A DNA stretch of 64,000 bases, from positions 124,001 to 188,000 of the forward strand of contig NZ_VHIN01000009.1 of the NCBI RefSeq assembly GCF_009805585.1, read 5' to 3'. A program made the position numbers and the translations under genes. Source of the DNA: Glutamicibacter sp. JC586. Lineage in GTDB: Bacteria; Actinomycetota; Actinomycetes; Actinomycetales; Micrococcaceae. Positions 34,783-43,942 of this stretch are shown piece after piece; positions within the stretch are counted from its first letter, which is position 1; each line of letters begins with the position of its first letter. Below the pieces are notes generated by a model. It was not told the origin of the DNA. It worked only from the letters and a program-made list of their open reading frames with translations, and ran no database searches.

Positions 34783-34841
34783 AGAACTGCCTGCGTTGCC
34801 GATGGACTTTCTTCCATCCGCCGCGCAGGCAGTTCTTTTTG
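34783..34841. terminator. Intrinsic terminator after the maltose repressor gene
   Basis: 13-base perfect arms (34783-34795 and 34824-34836) with a nested GATGG/CCATC hairpin in the loop and a TTTTTG run directly after. Twenty bases past the repressor stop. Confidence 0.9.
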
Positions 34842-34863
34842 TTTCTTTTGTGTTGGCTAGCCT

Positions 34864-36204
34864 CTAACGAGCGTCTTCGAGATCAGCCGACGTGCCTTCG
34901 ATTTCCTCAACATGCAGGTTACGTCCGCGAGTCTCTCCGGCCCACAAGACCGCGCCGACTGAGATGACGGTCAGCACCATGATGTAAATGGCAATGGAGA
35001 TTGACGACTTGGTTGATTCAAGCAGGATCTGAGCGACCGTAGCTGCAAATGCTCCGCCGAGAATGGCACCCAGTGCATAGCCGATGGAGATGCCTGAGTA
35101 ACGCACGTGCGCTGGGAACATTTCGGCGTACATGGCCGACTGAGGACCATAGGACAGTCCCAGTCCCACTGTCAGGACAAAAATGGCGATCGTGTACAAA
35201 ACAATGTTGCCGGTATCAACCAGCATAAACATCGGAATCATCCAAATGAATACGATGACGTAACCGATAACAAAGGTTGCCCGACGGCCAATCACATCCG
35301 AAAGCCAGCCGCCGACGAGCGTGAAGATCAGCCAACCAACCGAACCGATGGTCGTTGCCAACAGCACAGGGGCCACCGGCATTTTCAGCGCCGTGGTCGT
35401 ATAGGAGATGAAGAATGCAATGACTAGGTAGCCGGCCGCATTGTTGGAGATGAAGATCAGCGCAGCCTGGATGACCTGCTTAGTATTCTTGGCCATAAGT
35501 TCACGCAACGGAGTATGCTCCGCCGCCTTACGCTGCGCCAGCTGCTTGAAGACTGGGGACTCTTCCACCGCACGACGGATCAAGTAGCCGACCAATACCA
35601 GGCCTACCGAAAGCAAGAACGGAATGCGCCAACCCCAGGCAGCAAAGGCCTCTGGGGACATGGAAATGCGAAGTACATAAAGCAGCCCGGTAGCCAGAAT
35701 CATTCCGATAGGCACACCGATCTGTGGGTAGGCGCCGAAGTATCCACGACGATTTTTTGGTGCGTGCTCAACGGCCATCAATGCAGCGCCGCCCCATTCA
35801 CCGCCGGCGGAGAATCCCTGAATAACGCGGAGTAGAACCAAAAGAATTGGAGCTGCGATGCCAATCGATGCATAGGTTGGTAGCAAACCGATCAATGCCG
35901 TGGCGACCCCCATAAGGATCAAGGTGAGAACCAAGATACGTTTGCGACCATACCGGTCCCCCAAATGGCCAGCGATCACCGCACCCAGTGGGCGGAAGAA
36001 GAAGGAGATGCCGATCATTGCGAAGGAAAGGATCTGCGCAAGCCCCGGATTCGATTGACCTAGGGGCGCCAAGAACAGTGGCGTCAAAAGGGTTGCGGTG
36101 AGCTGAGCGAAGATGAAGAAGTCGTACCACTCAATGGTGGTTCCCACGAGAGTTCCGGCGAGGACCCGGCGCTCTTCCTGGGTGCGAGTGACTGTAGATG
36201 ACAT
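34864..36204 (-). CDS. MFS transporter, metabolite:H+ symporter (MHS) family
   Basis: 446 residues, 12 helices. The family fingerprints are present: GTTIEWYDFFIF in helix 1, GAVIAGHLGDRYGRKRILVLTL after helix 2, RVIQGFSAGGEWGGAALMAVEHAPKNRRGYFGAYPQIGVPIG, and the central loop between helices 6 and 7. This is the group of shikimate, alpha-ketoglutarate, citrate and proline/betaine symporters; the exact carboxylate is not deducible. It is divergent from an IclR regulator, with a 20-base palindrome 22 bases upstream of its ATG, so uptake of an aromatic or hydroxy-acid compound is plausible. Confidence 0.85.
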   Translation of the reverse strand: MSSTVTRTQEERRVLAGTLVGTTIEWYDFFIFAQLTATLLTPLFLAPLGQSNPGLAQILSFAMIGISFFFRPLGAVIAGHLGDRYGRKRILVLTLILMGVATALIGLLPTYASIGIAAPILLVLLRVIQGFSAGGEWGGAALMAVEHAPKNRRGYFGAYPQIGVPIGMILATGLLYVLRISMSPEAFAAWGWRIPFLLSVGLVLVGYLIRRAVEESPVFKQLAQRKAAEHTPLRELMAKNTKQVIQAALIFISNNAAGYLVIAFFISYTTTALKMPVAPVLLATTIGSVGWLIFTLVGGWLSDVIGRRATFVIGYVIVFIWMIPMFMLVDTGNIVLYTIAIFVLTVGLGLSYGPQSAMYAEMFPAHVRYSGISIGYALGAILGGAFAATVAQILLESTKSSISIAIYIMVLTVISVGAVLWAGETRGRNLHVEEIEGTSADLEDAR

Positions 36205-36225
36205 GAGATGCCCTTTGCAGGTTAT

Positions 36226-36245
36226 TACCGACCGTTCGGACGGTA
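36226..36245. promoter_or_regulatory. 20-base palindrome between MHS transporter and IclR regulator
   Basis: TACCGACCGTTCGGACGGTA: nine of ten positions symmetric. It lies 22 bases upstream of the transporter ATG and 223 bases upstream of the IclR gene. A binding site for the IclR protein is the simplest inference, though the form would also suit a TetR-type regulator. A TATAC sequence overlaps its transporter-distal edge. Confidence 0.5.
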
Positions 36246-36467
36246 TATTGTGTTCACCATCATAATCTGAGAGTGAAGCAGATCACAAGAATTGTAGGAT
36301 CTCCGCCCAAATTACGAACACCGATCTCCGATCGTGTCCGAAAAGAATTCGGTGTTCTAATAGAGAACGACTAAAATTTCAAACAAGAGCACCCATTCAG
36401 TAGTCGCAAGGCTCACAGCGAAGGCGCAAGCAGGCATTAAAAATGCCCCTTGCCAGATTGAAGTTTC

Positions 36468-37163
36468 ATGCCTACCTCCCAGACGCTTTCCCGAGGAATC
36501 CGCGTCCTAGAAATCGTCGCCAGTTCTCCGATCCCACTGTCCATCGCGGAGATCGCACAAAAGCTGGAGGTGCATCGTTCCATCGCCTACCGAATAATCC
36601 GAACGCTGGAGCAGCATCATCTGCTCAACCGTGACGACGCTGGACATATTCGCTCAGCCTCGGGGCTTGCAGTACTGGCACGCTCGGTCCAGCACGACCT
36701 TCAAGCCGTTTCTACTTCTGAACTCACCGCGTTGGCCAACGAACTTTCGATGACTACCTTCGTGGCGGTGTGGGAATACGACTTGTGCACCACCTTGCAG
36801 TCAGTAGCTCCGCTGAACTCACAACGTGCCATCGTCCACCGCCCAGGTACCGTTCACGGGATGGATGTTGGGGCTGCTGGCATTGCCATTCAATCGCAGT
36901 ACACCCCAGAAGAATGGAGCGCATTAGATAGCTCCGTCAACTATCGAGAAGCTGCAATTCAGGCGCGTCTGGACGGATTCGCCACCAGCGAGAATGAAGT
37001 CATTCAAGGTGTCATGTCCATTGCGGTCCCAATTATTCGCCCCGGCCAGACTCCGGCCGCATTAGCCGTAGTTTTTGCTAGCAGCACCGTAGAGAGTTAC
37101 ACACCGATCATCGAAGAATTGAAGTTCGCAGCCCAGCGCATCAGCGACAAACTTATGGCCTAA
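36468..37163 (+). CDS. IclR-family transcriptional regulator
   Basis: 231 residues. N-terminal winged helix (about 5-65) with LSRGIRVLEIVASSPIPLSIAEIAQKLEVHRSIAYRIIRTLEQHHLL, and a C-terminal IclR effector domain (about 80-228) with segments HRPGTVHGMDVGAAGIAI and SIAVPIIRPGQTPAALAVVFAS. IclR proteins bind small organic acids and regulate adjacent catabolic or transport genes. It is divergent from the MHS transporter, its likely target; no catabolic enzymes are adjacent, so the rest of the regulon must be elsewhere. Confidence 0.85.
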   Translation: MPTSQTLSRGIRVLEIVASSPIPLSIAEIAQKLEVHRSIAYRIIRTLEQHHLLNRDDAGHIRSASGLAVLARSVQHDLQAVSTSELTALANELSMTTFVAVWEYDLCTTLQSVAPLNSQRAIVHRPGTVHGMDVGAAGIAIQSQYTPEEWSALDSSVNYREAAIQARLDGFATSENEVIQGVMSIAVPIIRPGQTPAALAVVFASSTVESYTPIIEELKFAAQRISDKLMA

Positions 37164-37184
37164 GGTACTGCAAGGCAAGTGAAA

Positions 37185-37226
37185 CGACCCCGTGGTAGAT
37201 CCAGTCAAGGATTTACCGCGGGGTCG
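37185..37226. terminator. Hairpin between convergent IclR and MFS genes
   Basis: 18-base arms (37185-37202 and 37209-37226) with two G-T wobbles and a six-base loop. No clear T-run on the plus strand; GGTCGTTTCAC on the minus strand is a little better. Confidence 0.6.
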
Positions 37227-37251
37227 ATGCGTGAAACTACGCTCTTGAGAA

Positions 37252-38526
37252 CTAGCGCACCCGAGACAACGAAGGTGCCTTGGCAACAATGATCTTCATC
37301 AGCAAGGCAGCGATCAGAATGACAGCGGCGCCACCGGTCGAAACCCAAAACGCTCCGAGGTATCCCAGCGACTGCGCAAAAACGCCAGCCAACCCGTTAC
37401 CAATTGCAGTACCTACGACGATACCTGCCGAGAGCATGGTCATCACGGTTGAAAGGCGCGCAGCTGGCGCTACTTCCCCGCCCAAGGTCATCACAGTGAC
37501 AATGACCGGTCCGACCGCAAATCCGGCGACGAACAATGCAACAATCATCCATGGTGTGGACGACGCGATATGAAGGCCAAAACTCAGGATCGTAAGCATG
37601 GCACCACACAGAATCCAACGGTTGATCTGTCGGAAGTACTGCGGCCAGGCGGCCACCGAGACAGCTGCAATCGCACTGGACAACCCCATGGCGCCGTATA
37701 GCAAGCCACCCTCGTTGGAGTTTCCTTGCTCTCCGGCGAAGGCCAAAGTACCCGCAGCAGATGAACCAAATACGGTGCCCAAGGCAATCATGCCCAAGAC
37801 CAAGGCACTAATTGCAGCAACCTGGGCGCGAGTAATCGATACCTTCACCGAGCTCTTGGCACTGGCCACCGGTTTGACCGCAGCGCCTGTGCGGTGTGTG
37901 GCAAATACTGGGACGAGAACCAAGGTTAATATCGCAGCTAAAAACAACGGCAGCACCGGATTCACCAATGAAGCCAGTAATCCAACTGCTACCGGGCCAA
38001 AGACAAAGCCCAGCTCATCAAACATGGACTCGAGGCTGAGGGCCGCAGAAAGCACTTTAGGATTTTTCTGTTGTGCTCGCGTCATGGCGATCCACCGGAC
38101 ACGGGACATTGGGCCAACCTGAGGCCCCGTGGCACCGGTAACCAGACACATGAGGATCAGCAACGGCAACGACATTTCTGGCCCGGTGTTGCCCAGTAGA
38201 GTCAGCAAAACGAGCAAGACACTGTGAATAAGAGAAACGGTCACCAATACAGGGCGCTGACCATGACGGTCAGCGAGGTAACCAATGCTGGGTCCACCCA
38301 CGGCAGAGCCGACTCCCACCATGGCGGCTGCGAGCCCGCCCAATGCATAAGAACCAGTACTAGCCGTCACCAAGGTCATCGACCCAATGGTCAACATGGC
38401 CAGTGGTAGGCGAGCAAAAAATGTTAGAGGCAGGAAAGGTGCTCCCACCAATGGAACGAGCGCAGAGTAACCGGATTTCATCGCTGAATCCTCACGGTCT
38501 TCTCCGGACAACGCATACTGAGTCAT
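37252..38526 (-). CDS. MFS transporter (12-TM), substrate unknown
   Basis: 424 residues from ATG 38526, which has TGGAG six bases upstream; an in-frame start 84 bases upstream is unlikely. Twelve hydrophobic helices, with motif-A-like GYLADRHGQRPVL after helix 2 and a short central loop (HRTGAAVKPVASAKSSVK). Helix sequences rich in Gly/Ala/Ser resemble sugar- or drug-efflux MFS proteins such as the YdhP/SetA-type groups, but no specific family is claimed. It is monocistronic between the IclR gene and sbcC. Confidence 0.75.
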   Translation of the reverse strand: MTQYALSGEDREDSAMKSGYSALVPLVGAPFLPLTFFARLPLAMLTIGSMTLVTASTGSYALGGLAAAMVGVGSAVGGPSIGYLADRHGQRPVLVTVSLIHSVLLVLLTLLGNTGPEMSLPLLILMCLVTGATGPQVGPMSRVRWIAMTRAQQKNPKVLSAALSLESMFDELGFVFGPVAVGLLASLVNPVLPLFLAAILTLVLVPVFATHRTGAAVKPVASAKSSVKVSITRAQVAAISALVLGMIALGTVFGSSAAGTLAFAGEQGNSNEGGLLYGAMGLSSAIAAVSVAAWPQYFRQINRWILCGAMLTILSFGLHIASSTPWMIVALFVAGFAVGPVIVTVMTLGGEVAPAARLSTVMTMLSAGIVVGTAIGNGLAGVFAQSLGYLGAFWVSTGGAAVILIAALLMKIIVAKAPSLSRVR

Positions 38527-38640
38527 TAAAACTCCATGACGAAGCGTACGTCGTCCCACACCCCCCGACGTACAAAATTTCCCAGACATGCCAAATGGCA
38601 CTAATCTCAAGATATCTAGCGCGGAGAAACAAGTCCAGTC

Positions 38641-41600
38641 CTAGAGACTAAGGGTAAGCAACCCCTCACGCTGAATCGTTGAACCATGCTGAGTCTTGAG
38701 CACGGAGACCCTGTTGGTAATCCTCTGCTTCATCTCGGCCACGTGCGATACCAACCCAATAGTTCGGCCACCAGCGCGCAGATTTTCCAAGGCTTGCATG
38801 ACTTCTTCGAGGGTTTCGGCGTCAAGAGAACCAAAACCTTCGTCAACAAAAAGTGTCTGCATATCCACGGCACCCGAATGATGTGAAATAACATCGGCCA
38901 ATCCTAGGGCCAATGCCAATGAGGCCATGAAAGTTTCTCCCCCGGACAGTGTCTGGGTCTCACGGTATTTCCCAGTCCACGAATCCAGAACTCTTAGGCC
39001 CAGACCAGATTTTGAGTTACCTTGTTTGGAGTCATCATGGTGCAGCGAATACCGGCCACCACTCATGGCGTCCAGGCGTTCAGTTGCCGCAATGGCCACT
39101 TCTTCAAGTCGGGCGGCCAGAACGTAGGTGCTCAAGGTCATTTTGTAGAGGTTCTCTCCCCCACCTCGAATGACTTCGGCAAGACCACGCAATCTGCGGT
39201 AGGACTCAATGACCGGTCCGGCATCAGCTCGTAATTGCTGTAGTTGGCTTACTGATTGTTCGTGACGTTCCAGTCGAGTCTGTGCCAGTACTACTCGTTC
39301 GCGCGCAAGTTCAAACTGTTCATCAGCTTCCCTTGCAAACTCAGCGGCCTCAAGAATTTGCGCTTCGTCAGGTGCCTGGATGTCCTGGGCTTCTAGCTCG
39401 ATTGCCTTGCGACAATCCTCGGATCTTTCTAGCGTCGAAATCGCACTAGCCAAATCTGCGTCGGTACGCTGAAGCTGACGCAATTGTTCGCGTTCAGTTG
39501 GCTCAAGCAGTGCCGCCTCAAAGTCGGCCAAGGTCGCAAAACCTGCGTTGGTTCGTTCTTCATGCCATGTGGCCTGCGCCTTGGTCATGGTTTGTGCAGA
39601 TTCTAGAAGCGTATGTAAAGACTGAACGGCTTTGGACAGGCCATTTGAGCGCAAAGTCAGTTCCGAAACCAGCGCGGGGAGATTTTCTTTTCCTTGACGT
39701 AGCTCACTCAGCTTCAGATCCAGTTCTTTGAGCTGGCCGGCCAACGACTGAGCGTTCTGCACTGCTGTAGCGTGTTCCAAGGTCGCTTGAGCAACGCGTG
39801 CGGTGAGCTGCTCGATGCGTTGGCGCAGGCTTTCTAACTTCGTCACCCGCGTGGCCACTTCGGTTTGTCGCTTGATAGCAAGTTGCAGCTCGTTATGAGC
39901 CTGATCAAGATTGCGGCGCAGTTGCTCGATCGTAGTGTCACCGATAGCTTGCTGGGCGGTCTCCAGTTTTGCCACAAGCATGTCGCGACTTTGAGCCGCT
40001 TTTTGGCCTTGTGCCCGCGCACTGGCTACTAGGGCTTCGAATTCCACGATTTGCCCATCATCAATCAAGGCGGCCCCAGCGTCGGCTTTGGCTGGCGCTG
40101 GATGCTCTGCGGATCCACAGACGAGGCAAGGTTGCCCGTCTTCTAGGGCAGCAGCCAACCGTAAAGCGCTCTGGTTCAGTTGCTCTGTGCGCAGAGCTAA
40201 CAAACCCTTTTCCGCTTCAACAATCTTGAGTTCTTGTAAGCTGGACTTTTCGCGCGCGGCCAAGACTTTTTTCGCTAAGTCATCACGTACCGTTGCCTGT
40301 TCAATTTGGGCTGAAATCGATTGCTCCAGGTCCTTGGCCTGTTGCAGATTTTCTCCGGCAGCAACTTGATTCAGGTCTTCGGCTTCTAGCTTTTCACGCT
40401 CGGATTTCAGCTGCGCGACTTCTGTTTCGGCTTCGAGGCGAGTCTGTTCAAATGTTGAAACTAATTGTTCAGCCTTGGCTACTTCTCCTGCCAGTACGCC
40501 ACGTTTGTGTTCTTCTTCGACTGCCGATTTGGCCACGGCAAGTTCTTCCGCCACCTCCGAGGCATGGGTGCGAAGGTCGTCCAAGCCCTGTGCATCAGAA
40601 CCGATCTCTAAATAAAGAGAAGTCTTCAACCAGGCTTGATGTTGTTCCCAAGCGTTGGTGTTCTCATGCTTGGTCACCTGTGCGTACTTAGCCTGTACCC
40701 AATACGCCTGCACGGCTGTTGCCTTGGCATCATTTTCTAGGCGGGTAGCGGCAGCTGACGCAGCATCGTGTTGCTGAGCATATCGAGTCTGTGTGGCCCG
40801 CAATTCACTAAGCCGTGCAAATATTCTTTGTTGCTCTTCGAGGTTCTTGGCGTTCTGCGCGGTTCGCGTTTTTTCAGTACGCAACTTGTTGGCTTGCGCT
40901 TCGGCTTGAGAATGCACATGGCTGATGCGACGGTGAAAATCAGCAAACTGCTCATCGATGCTTAGTTCTGCGTGCTCATCATTTTCCTCAGGGGTCGCAG
41001 TTCTTTCCCGACCGGCGAGGAAAGCGGTCGCTTCAGAGACAATGCCCTCTTCACTTGCGCTCAGGCGCGCTTCAATACTCTCGGTATTTTTGCGTTCTGC
41101 GGCTAAGCGCGCGGCAAATTCCTCTTCGATTTTGGCGTAATCGCTCGTATCGAAGAGATTGGCCAGAAGGTCCTCGCGGTCTTTGGCCTTGGCGCGCAAG
41201 AAGTCTGCAAACCCGCCTTGAGGCAGCATCACAACTTTAGTGAATTGGTCGCGGTCCAACCCCAGCAAGCTGCCCAGAACATGCCCAACTTCATCGTTAC
41301 GTGTCGAGAGTTCTTTCCATCCGGTGCTGGTGAACTCGCGCAGTAGGCTCGTCGCTTTTTGCTCCGTCGTCTTGTTCTTGCCACGCTTTGAAGGGCGCAG
41401 CCACGCTGGCGACCTGGTGACTTCGAATCGGCGGTCACCGATAGTCAGCTCACAGACAATTTCGGGGGCCAAATCGGAAGGTGCATGGTCTGAACGGATT
41501 TGCCGGCTCCCAGAGCGGCTTCCTGGTAACGATCCGTAGAGTGCATAGCAGATGGCATCGAGAATACTTGATTTGCCAGCACCGGTGGGACCATCCAAGA

Positions 41601-41694
41601 GGAACAGTCCCCCGTCAGCCAATTCATCAAAATTGATCGCTTCACTGCCGGCAAAAGGACCGAATGCTTGGATCTGTAGTTTATGAATTCTCAC
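38641..41694 (-). CDS. sbcC: Exonuclease SbcCD subunit C (Rad50-like ATPase)
   Basis: 1017-residue SMC-like ATPase that with SbcD opens DNA hairpins and processes double-strand ends. The N-terminal Walker A is DGPTGAGKSSILDAICYALYG (about 34-54); two long coiled coils (about 200-480 and 560-830) flank a zinc hook, CLVCG, near residue 520; the C-terminus carries the ABC signature LSGGETFMASLALALGLADV and Walker B LFVDEGFGSLD. The start is GTG 41694, which overlaps the sbcD stop by 4 bases (GTGA), so the two subunits are translationally coupled. Length is typical for actinobacterial SbcC. Confidence 0.95.
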   Translation of the reverse strand: MRIHKLQIQAFGPFAGSEAINFDELADGGLFLLDGPTGAGKSSILDAICYALYGSLPGSRSGSRQIRSDHAPSDLAPEIVCELTIGDRRFEVTRSPAWLRPSKRGKNKTTEQKATSLLREFTSTGWKELSTRNDEVGHVLGSLLGLDRDQFTKVVMLPQGGFADFLRAKAKDREDLLANLFDTSDYAKIEEEFAARLAAERKNTESIEARLSASEEGIVSEATAFLAGRERTATPEENDEHAELSIDEQFADFHRRISHVHSQAEAQANKLRTEKTRTAQNAKNLEEQQRIFARLSELRATQTRYAQQHDAASAAATRLENDAKATAVQAYWVQAKYAQVTKHENTNAWEQHQAWLKTSLYLEIGSDAQGLDDLRTHASEVAEELAVAKSAVEEEHKRGVLAGEVAKAEQLVSTFEQTRLEAETEVAQLKSEREKLEAEDLNQVAAGENLQQAKDLEQSISAQIEQATVRDDLAKKVLAAREKSSLQELKIVEAEKGLLALRTEQLNQSALRLAAALEDGQPCLVCGSAEHPAPAKADAGAALIDDGQIVEFEALVASARAQGQKAAQSRDMLVAKLETAQQAIGDTTIEQLRRNLDQAHNELQLAIKRQTEVATRVTKLESLRQRIEQLTARVAQATLEHATAVQNAQSLAGQLKELDLKLSELRQGKENLPALVSELTLRSNGLSKAVQSLHTLLESAQTMTKAQATWHEERTNAGFATLADFEAALLEPTEREQLRQLQRTDADLASAISTLERSEDCRKAIELEAQDIQAPDEAQILEAAEFAREADEQFELARERVVLAQTRLERHEQSVSQLQQLRADAGPVIESYRRLRGLAEVIRGGGENLYKMTLSTYVLAARLEEVAIAATERLDAMSGGRYSLHHDDSKQGNSKSGLGLRVLDSWTGKYRETQTLSGGETFMASLALALGLADVISHHSGAVDMQTLFVDEGFGSLDAETLEEVMQALENLRAGGRTIGLVSHVAEMKQRITNRVSVLKTQHGSTIQREGLLTLSL

Positions 41695-42857
41695 TGGCTC
41701 ACCTTCGACTCTCGCGTGGAACGGATCACCGAACTAATAACTTCACGTTCCGGCTCATCAGCGCAACGCTCACGTACATGCTCCATGAAGTCGCTCACTA
41801 CTTCTTCGGTACTCGCGGCCTTGGCCATCCGTTGGGCATAACTGGATGGTTTTTCTTTTTCGTCGACACCCTCTGGGGCAAAGTTCAGGACCACGGTGTC
41901 GGGGAATCGTGCGCGGATGGCGGTCATGGCATCTGCTGGTCGCTGCGCGTCAGTTAGTGTCACCTGGCACCAGGCGGTGGTCGCAAACTCTAATTCGGGG
42001 TCAACAAGCAAGTCCGCCAGTTTACCTTTGAGCACCGCTAGCTGTTTGGGAACGGTCAGTAAGATTTCTTGGACCGAGGCAATTCCTTGGGCGTTGGTGT
42101 CGATAATCCATACACCCTTGCGTTGCTTAACCTCGGAGAATGAGTAGGCCAATGGTGAGCCAGAGTAGCGGATATAGTCACTGACTTTTTGCCGGCCGTG
42201 CAAATGTCCCAGGGCCGCGTAGTGGAAGGTCTCAAAGAGGTCAGCTGGAACCACGTCCAGATTTCCGGTGCTCAATTCACGTTCCGAGTCGCTGGCAAAT
42301 CCGCCCGCGGCAAAAAGGTGAGCCATGACAATTGATACGGTCGGCTTTTCGGAGCCTGCCAAGGCTCTCAACTTCTCATCGATTGCTTCAACCGCGGCCC
42401 GGACCACCGCTTCGTGGCTGGCCTTGGGCGCACCCAATCGTTCCATCACCATACGAGGTTCCAAATAAGGAATCCCATAGATGGCCACCGTGTGGTCTTC
42501 TGCTTCGCGGACTACTGGATTCAGCATCCGGTCAACGTCTGCAATGATGTGCACCCCAGCACTGTCTAACAGGTCAGCGCCAAACCCGAGTCGAGACGCC
42601 GAGTCATGGTTCCCGCTTGTGATCACCACGGTGGCACCGGTGGCGCGCAGTTCACGTAGAACCCAGTTACACAATTGGACTGCGTCCACATGTGGCAGGG
42701 CGCGGTCGTAAATATCGCCGGAAATCAGCACCACTTCAATCTGCTGGTTAATCGTGATGTTGATGATTTCTTGCAGCACGGTTCGTTGCGCTTCAAGCAG
42801 GGACGCACCGTGGAAGGTACGGCCAAGATGCCAGTCTGAGGTGTGAAGCAATCGCAT
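41691..42857 (-). CDS. sbcD: Exonuclease SbcCD subunit D (Mre11-like nuclease)
   Basis: 388 residues from ATG 42857, preceded by TTGGAAAC; starts further upstream (42896, 42869) give extra non-conserved residues. Metal-dependent phosphodiesterase motifs occur in order: HTSDWHLG at the N-terminus, SGDIYDRA, TSGNHDS, MAHLFAAGG and ALGHLHGRQ. It provides the nuclease active site (two Mn ions) for the SbcCD complex. First gene of the sbcDC operon, divergent from the ADP-ribosylglycohydrolase-like gene only 51 bases away. Confidence 0.95.
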   Translation of the reverse strand: MRLLHTSDWHLGRTFHGASLLEAQRTVLQEIINITINQQIEVVLISGDIYDRALPHVDAVQLCNWVLRELRATGATVVITSGNHDSASRLGFGADLLDSAGVHIIADVDRMLNPVVREAEDHTVAIYGIPYLEPRMVMERLGAPKASHEAVVRAAVEAIDEKLRALAGSEKPTVSIVMAHLFAAGGFASDSERELSTGNLDVVPADLFETFHYAALGHLHGRQKVSDYIRYSGSPLAYSFSEVKQRKGVWIIDTNAQGIASVQEILLTVPKQLAVLKGKLADLLVDPELEFATTAWCQVTLTDAQRPADAMTAIRARFPDTVVLNFAPEGVDEKEKPSSYAQRMAKAASTEEVVSDFMEHVRERCADEPEREVISSVIRSTRESKVSQ

Positions 42858-42908
42858 GTTTCCAACCATATGCAATAACACGGACAACTTGGACATTAGA
42901 ATGGAGCT

Positions 42909-43847
42909 GTGAATGAAACCGGTGAATCTGCAGTCCTGCCAGAGAACTACTCAGACAAGGTGTTTGCGATCCTGCTCGGCCTAGCCGACGGCGCAACCCA
43001 CGCCCGTGATGACATTGATCCCGGCGCGACCGAAATCCTGCCGCTCTACTTGGCCGATGGCCTACTAGAGGCGTTGGAATGGGCTCGTGACGGTGTCGCT
43101 AGTGACGAAGCCGCCTGCATGTGGCTGGCTGCGCTTCGTAGCTACAAAAAACTGACCGGATCCTTCCCGGCCGGTGCCCCTGAGCCATTGGGCCGCTGGA
43201 TTGATCAGGAATTCCCTAAGGTCGAGATTTTCGAAAAGATCGCCGACGGCGACCGGCAGAACATTGCTGGCCTGAACGGTAACGACATGGGCCAGCCGGG
43301 CCGACCTTCGACTGAGGGCGCCGACTCAACCGGTGTGCTGCCTCGCGCGGCCATTACCGCTCTGCTCGCTCGCGTGCCAGTGGGCACCACCGAATCCTTG
43401 GCTCGTTCGGCAGCGTATTTGACCCACGATGCCCAGGCGGCAAAAACCGCTGTGGCTGCAGCTAAGATTCTTCGCACCGCTATCGAGCGAAGCGAAGCCT
43501 CCGTGGGCGAATGGGAGTCACTGCTCGAAGGTCTTGAAGGGCCTTCCGCTGATGCCCTTCGTGAGGTGGTCGCCAAGATCAGCGAGAACATTGCGCTCTC
43601 CCCAGTTGCGGCCTATGACGCGTACTTCGGTGAGAATGCTATGGAAGCAACGGACGAATCTGATGTTTCCGCTGCTCCAGAAGTAGTCGTGGCAGATCCC
43701 GAAGAACGCGATCCAGAAGTGGATGCCTACGCGGTGGCACTTCTCGCGGCGATTTACGGCACCGAAGCTGTTGGTGAACGTCCTGCTAGCGCACTAGATG
43801 ACATCATCTCTGAGTTACATGATCGTTGGATGGCTCTGGTCGACTAG
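42909..43847 (+). CDS. Degenerate ADP-ribosylglycohydrolase-like protein (probable pseudoenzyme)
   Basis: 312 residues, GTG start. The order of segments follows the ADP-ribosylglycohydrolase (DraG/ARH) fold: LGLADG near residue 23, then ATEILPLYLADGLLEALEW where active enzymes have TDDT followed by a helix, CMWLAALRSYKKLTG (compare the usual RWL motif), a central LPRAAITALL...ARSAAYLTHDAQAAKTAVAAAKILRTAI resembling the SNG/TH-D region, and a C-terminal VDAYAVALLAAIYGTEAVGE resembling the helix after GGDSDT. The metal-binding TDDT and GDSDT aspartates are missing, so catalysis is unlikely; it may bind ADP-ribose or ADP-ribosylated proteins. The fold assignment is by eye. TAGAAT ends six bases before the GTG, consistent with a leaderless mRNA. 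Confidence 0.55.
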   Translation: MNETGESAVLPENYSDKVFAILLGLADGATHARDDIDPGATEILPLYLADGLLEALEWARDGVASDEAACMWLAALRSYKKLTGSFPAGAPEPLGRWIDQEFPKVEIFEKIADGDRQNIAGLNGNDMGQPGRPSTEGADSTGVLPRAAITALLARVPVGTTESLARSAAYLTHDAQAAKTAVAAAKILRTAIERSEASVGEWESLLEGLEGPSADALREVVAKISENIALSPVAAYDAYFGENAMEATDESDVSAAPEVVVADPEERDPEVDAYAVALLAAIYGTEAVGERPASALDDIISELHDRWMALVD

Positions 43848-43869
43848 AGCTCTAGAACATCAAGTTGCA

Positions 43870-43902
43870 CGTAAGGCCGGCTCGTATTGAGCCGGCCTTA
43901 CG
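43870..43902. terminator. Hairpin between convergent genes at 43.9 kb
   Basis: Perfect 14-base arms 43870-43883 and 43889-43902 with a five-base loop, 22 bases past the upstream stop. T-runs are weak on both sides. Confidence 0.7.
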
Positions 43903-43942
43903 CATCTTGTAACGCAATCTGAAATGACGCAGTTATAAACGA

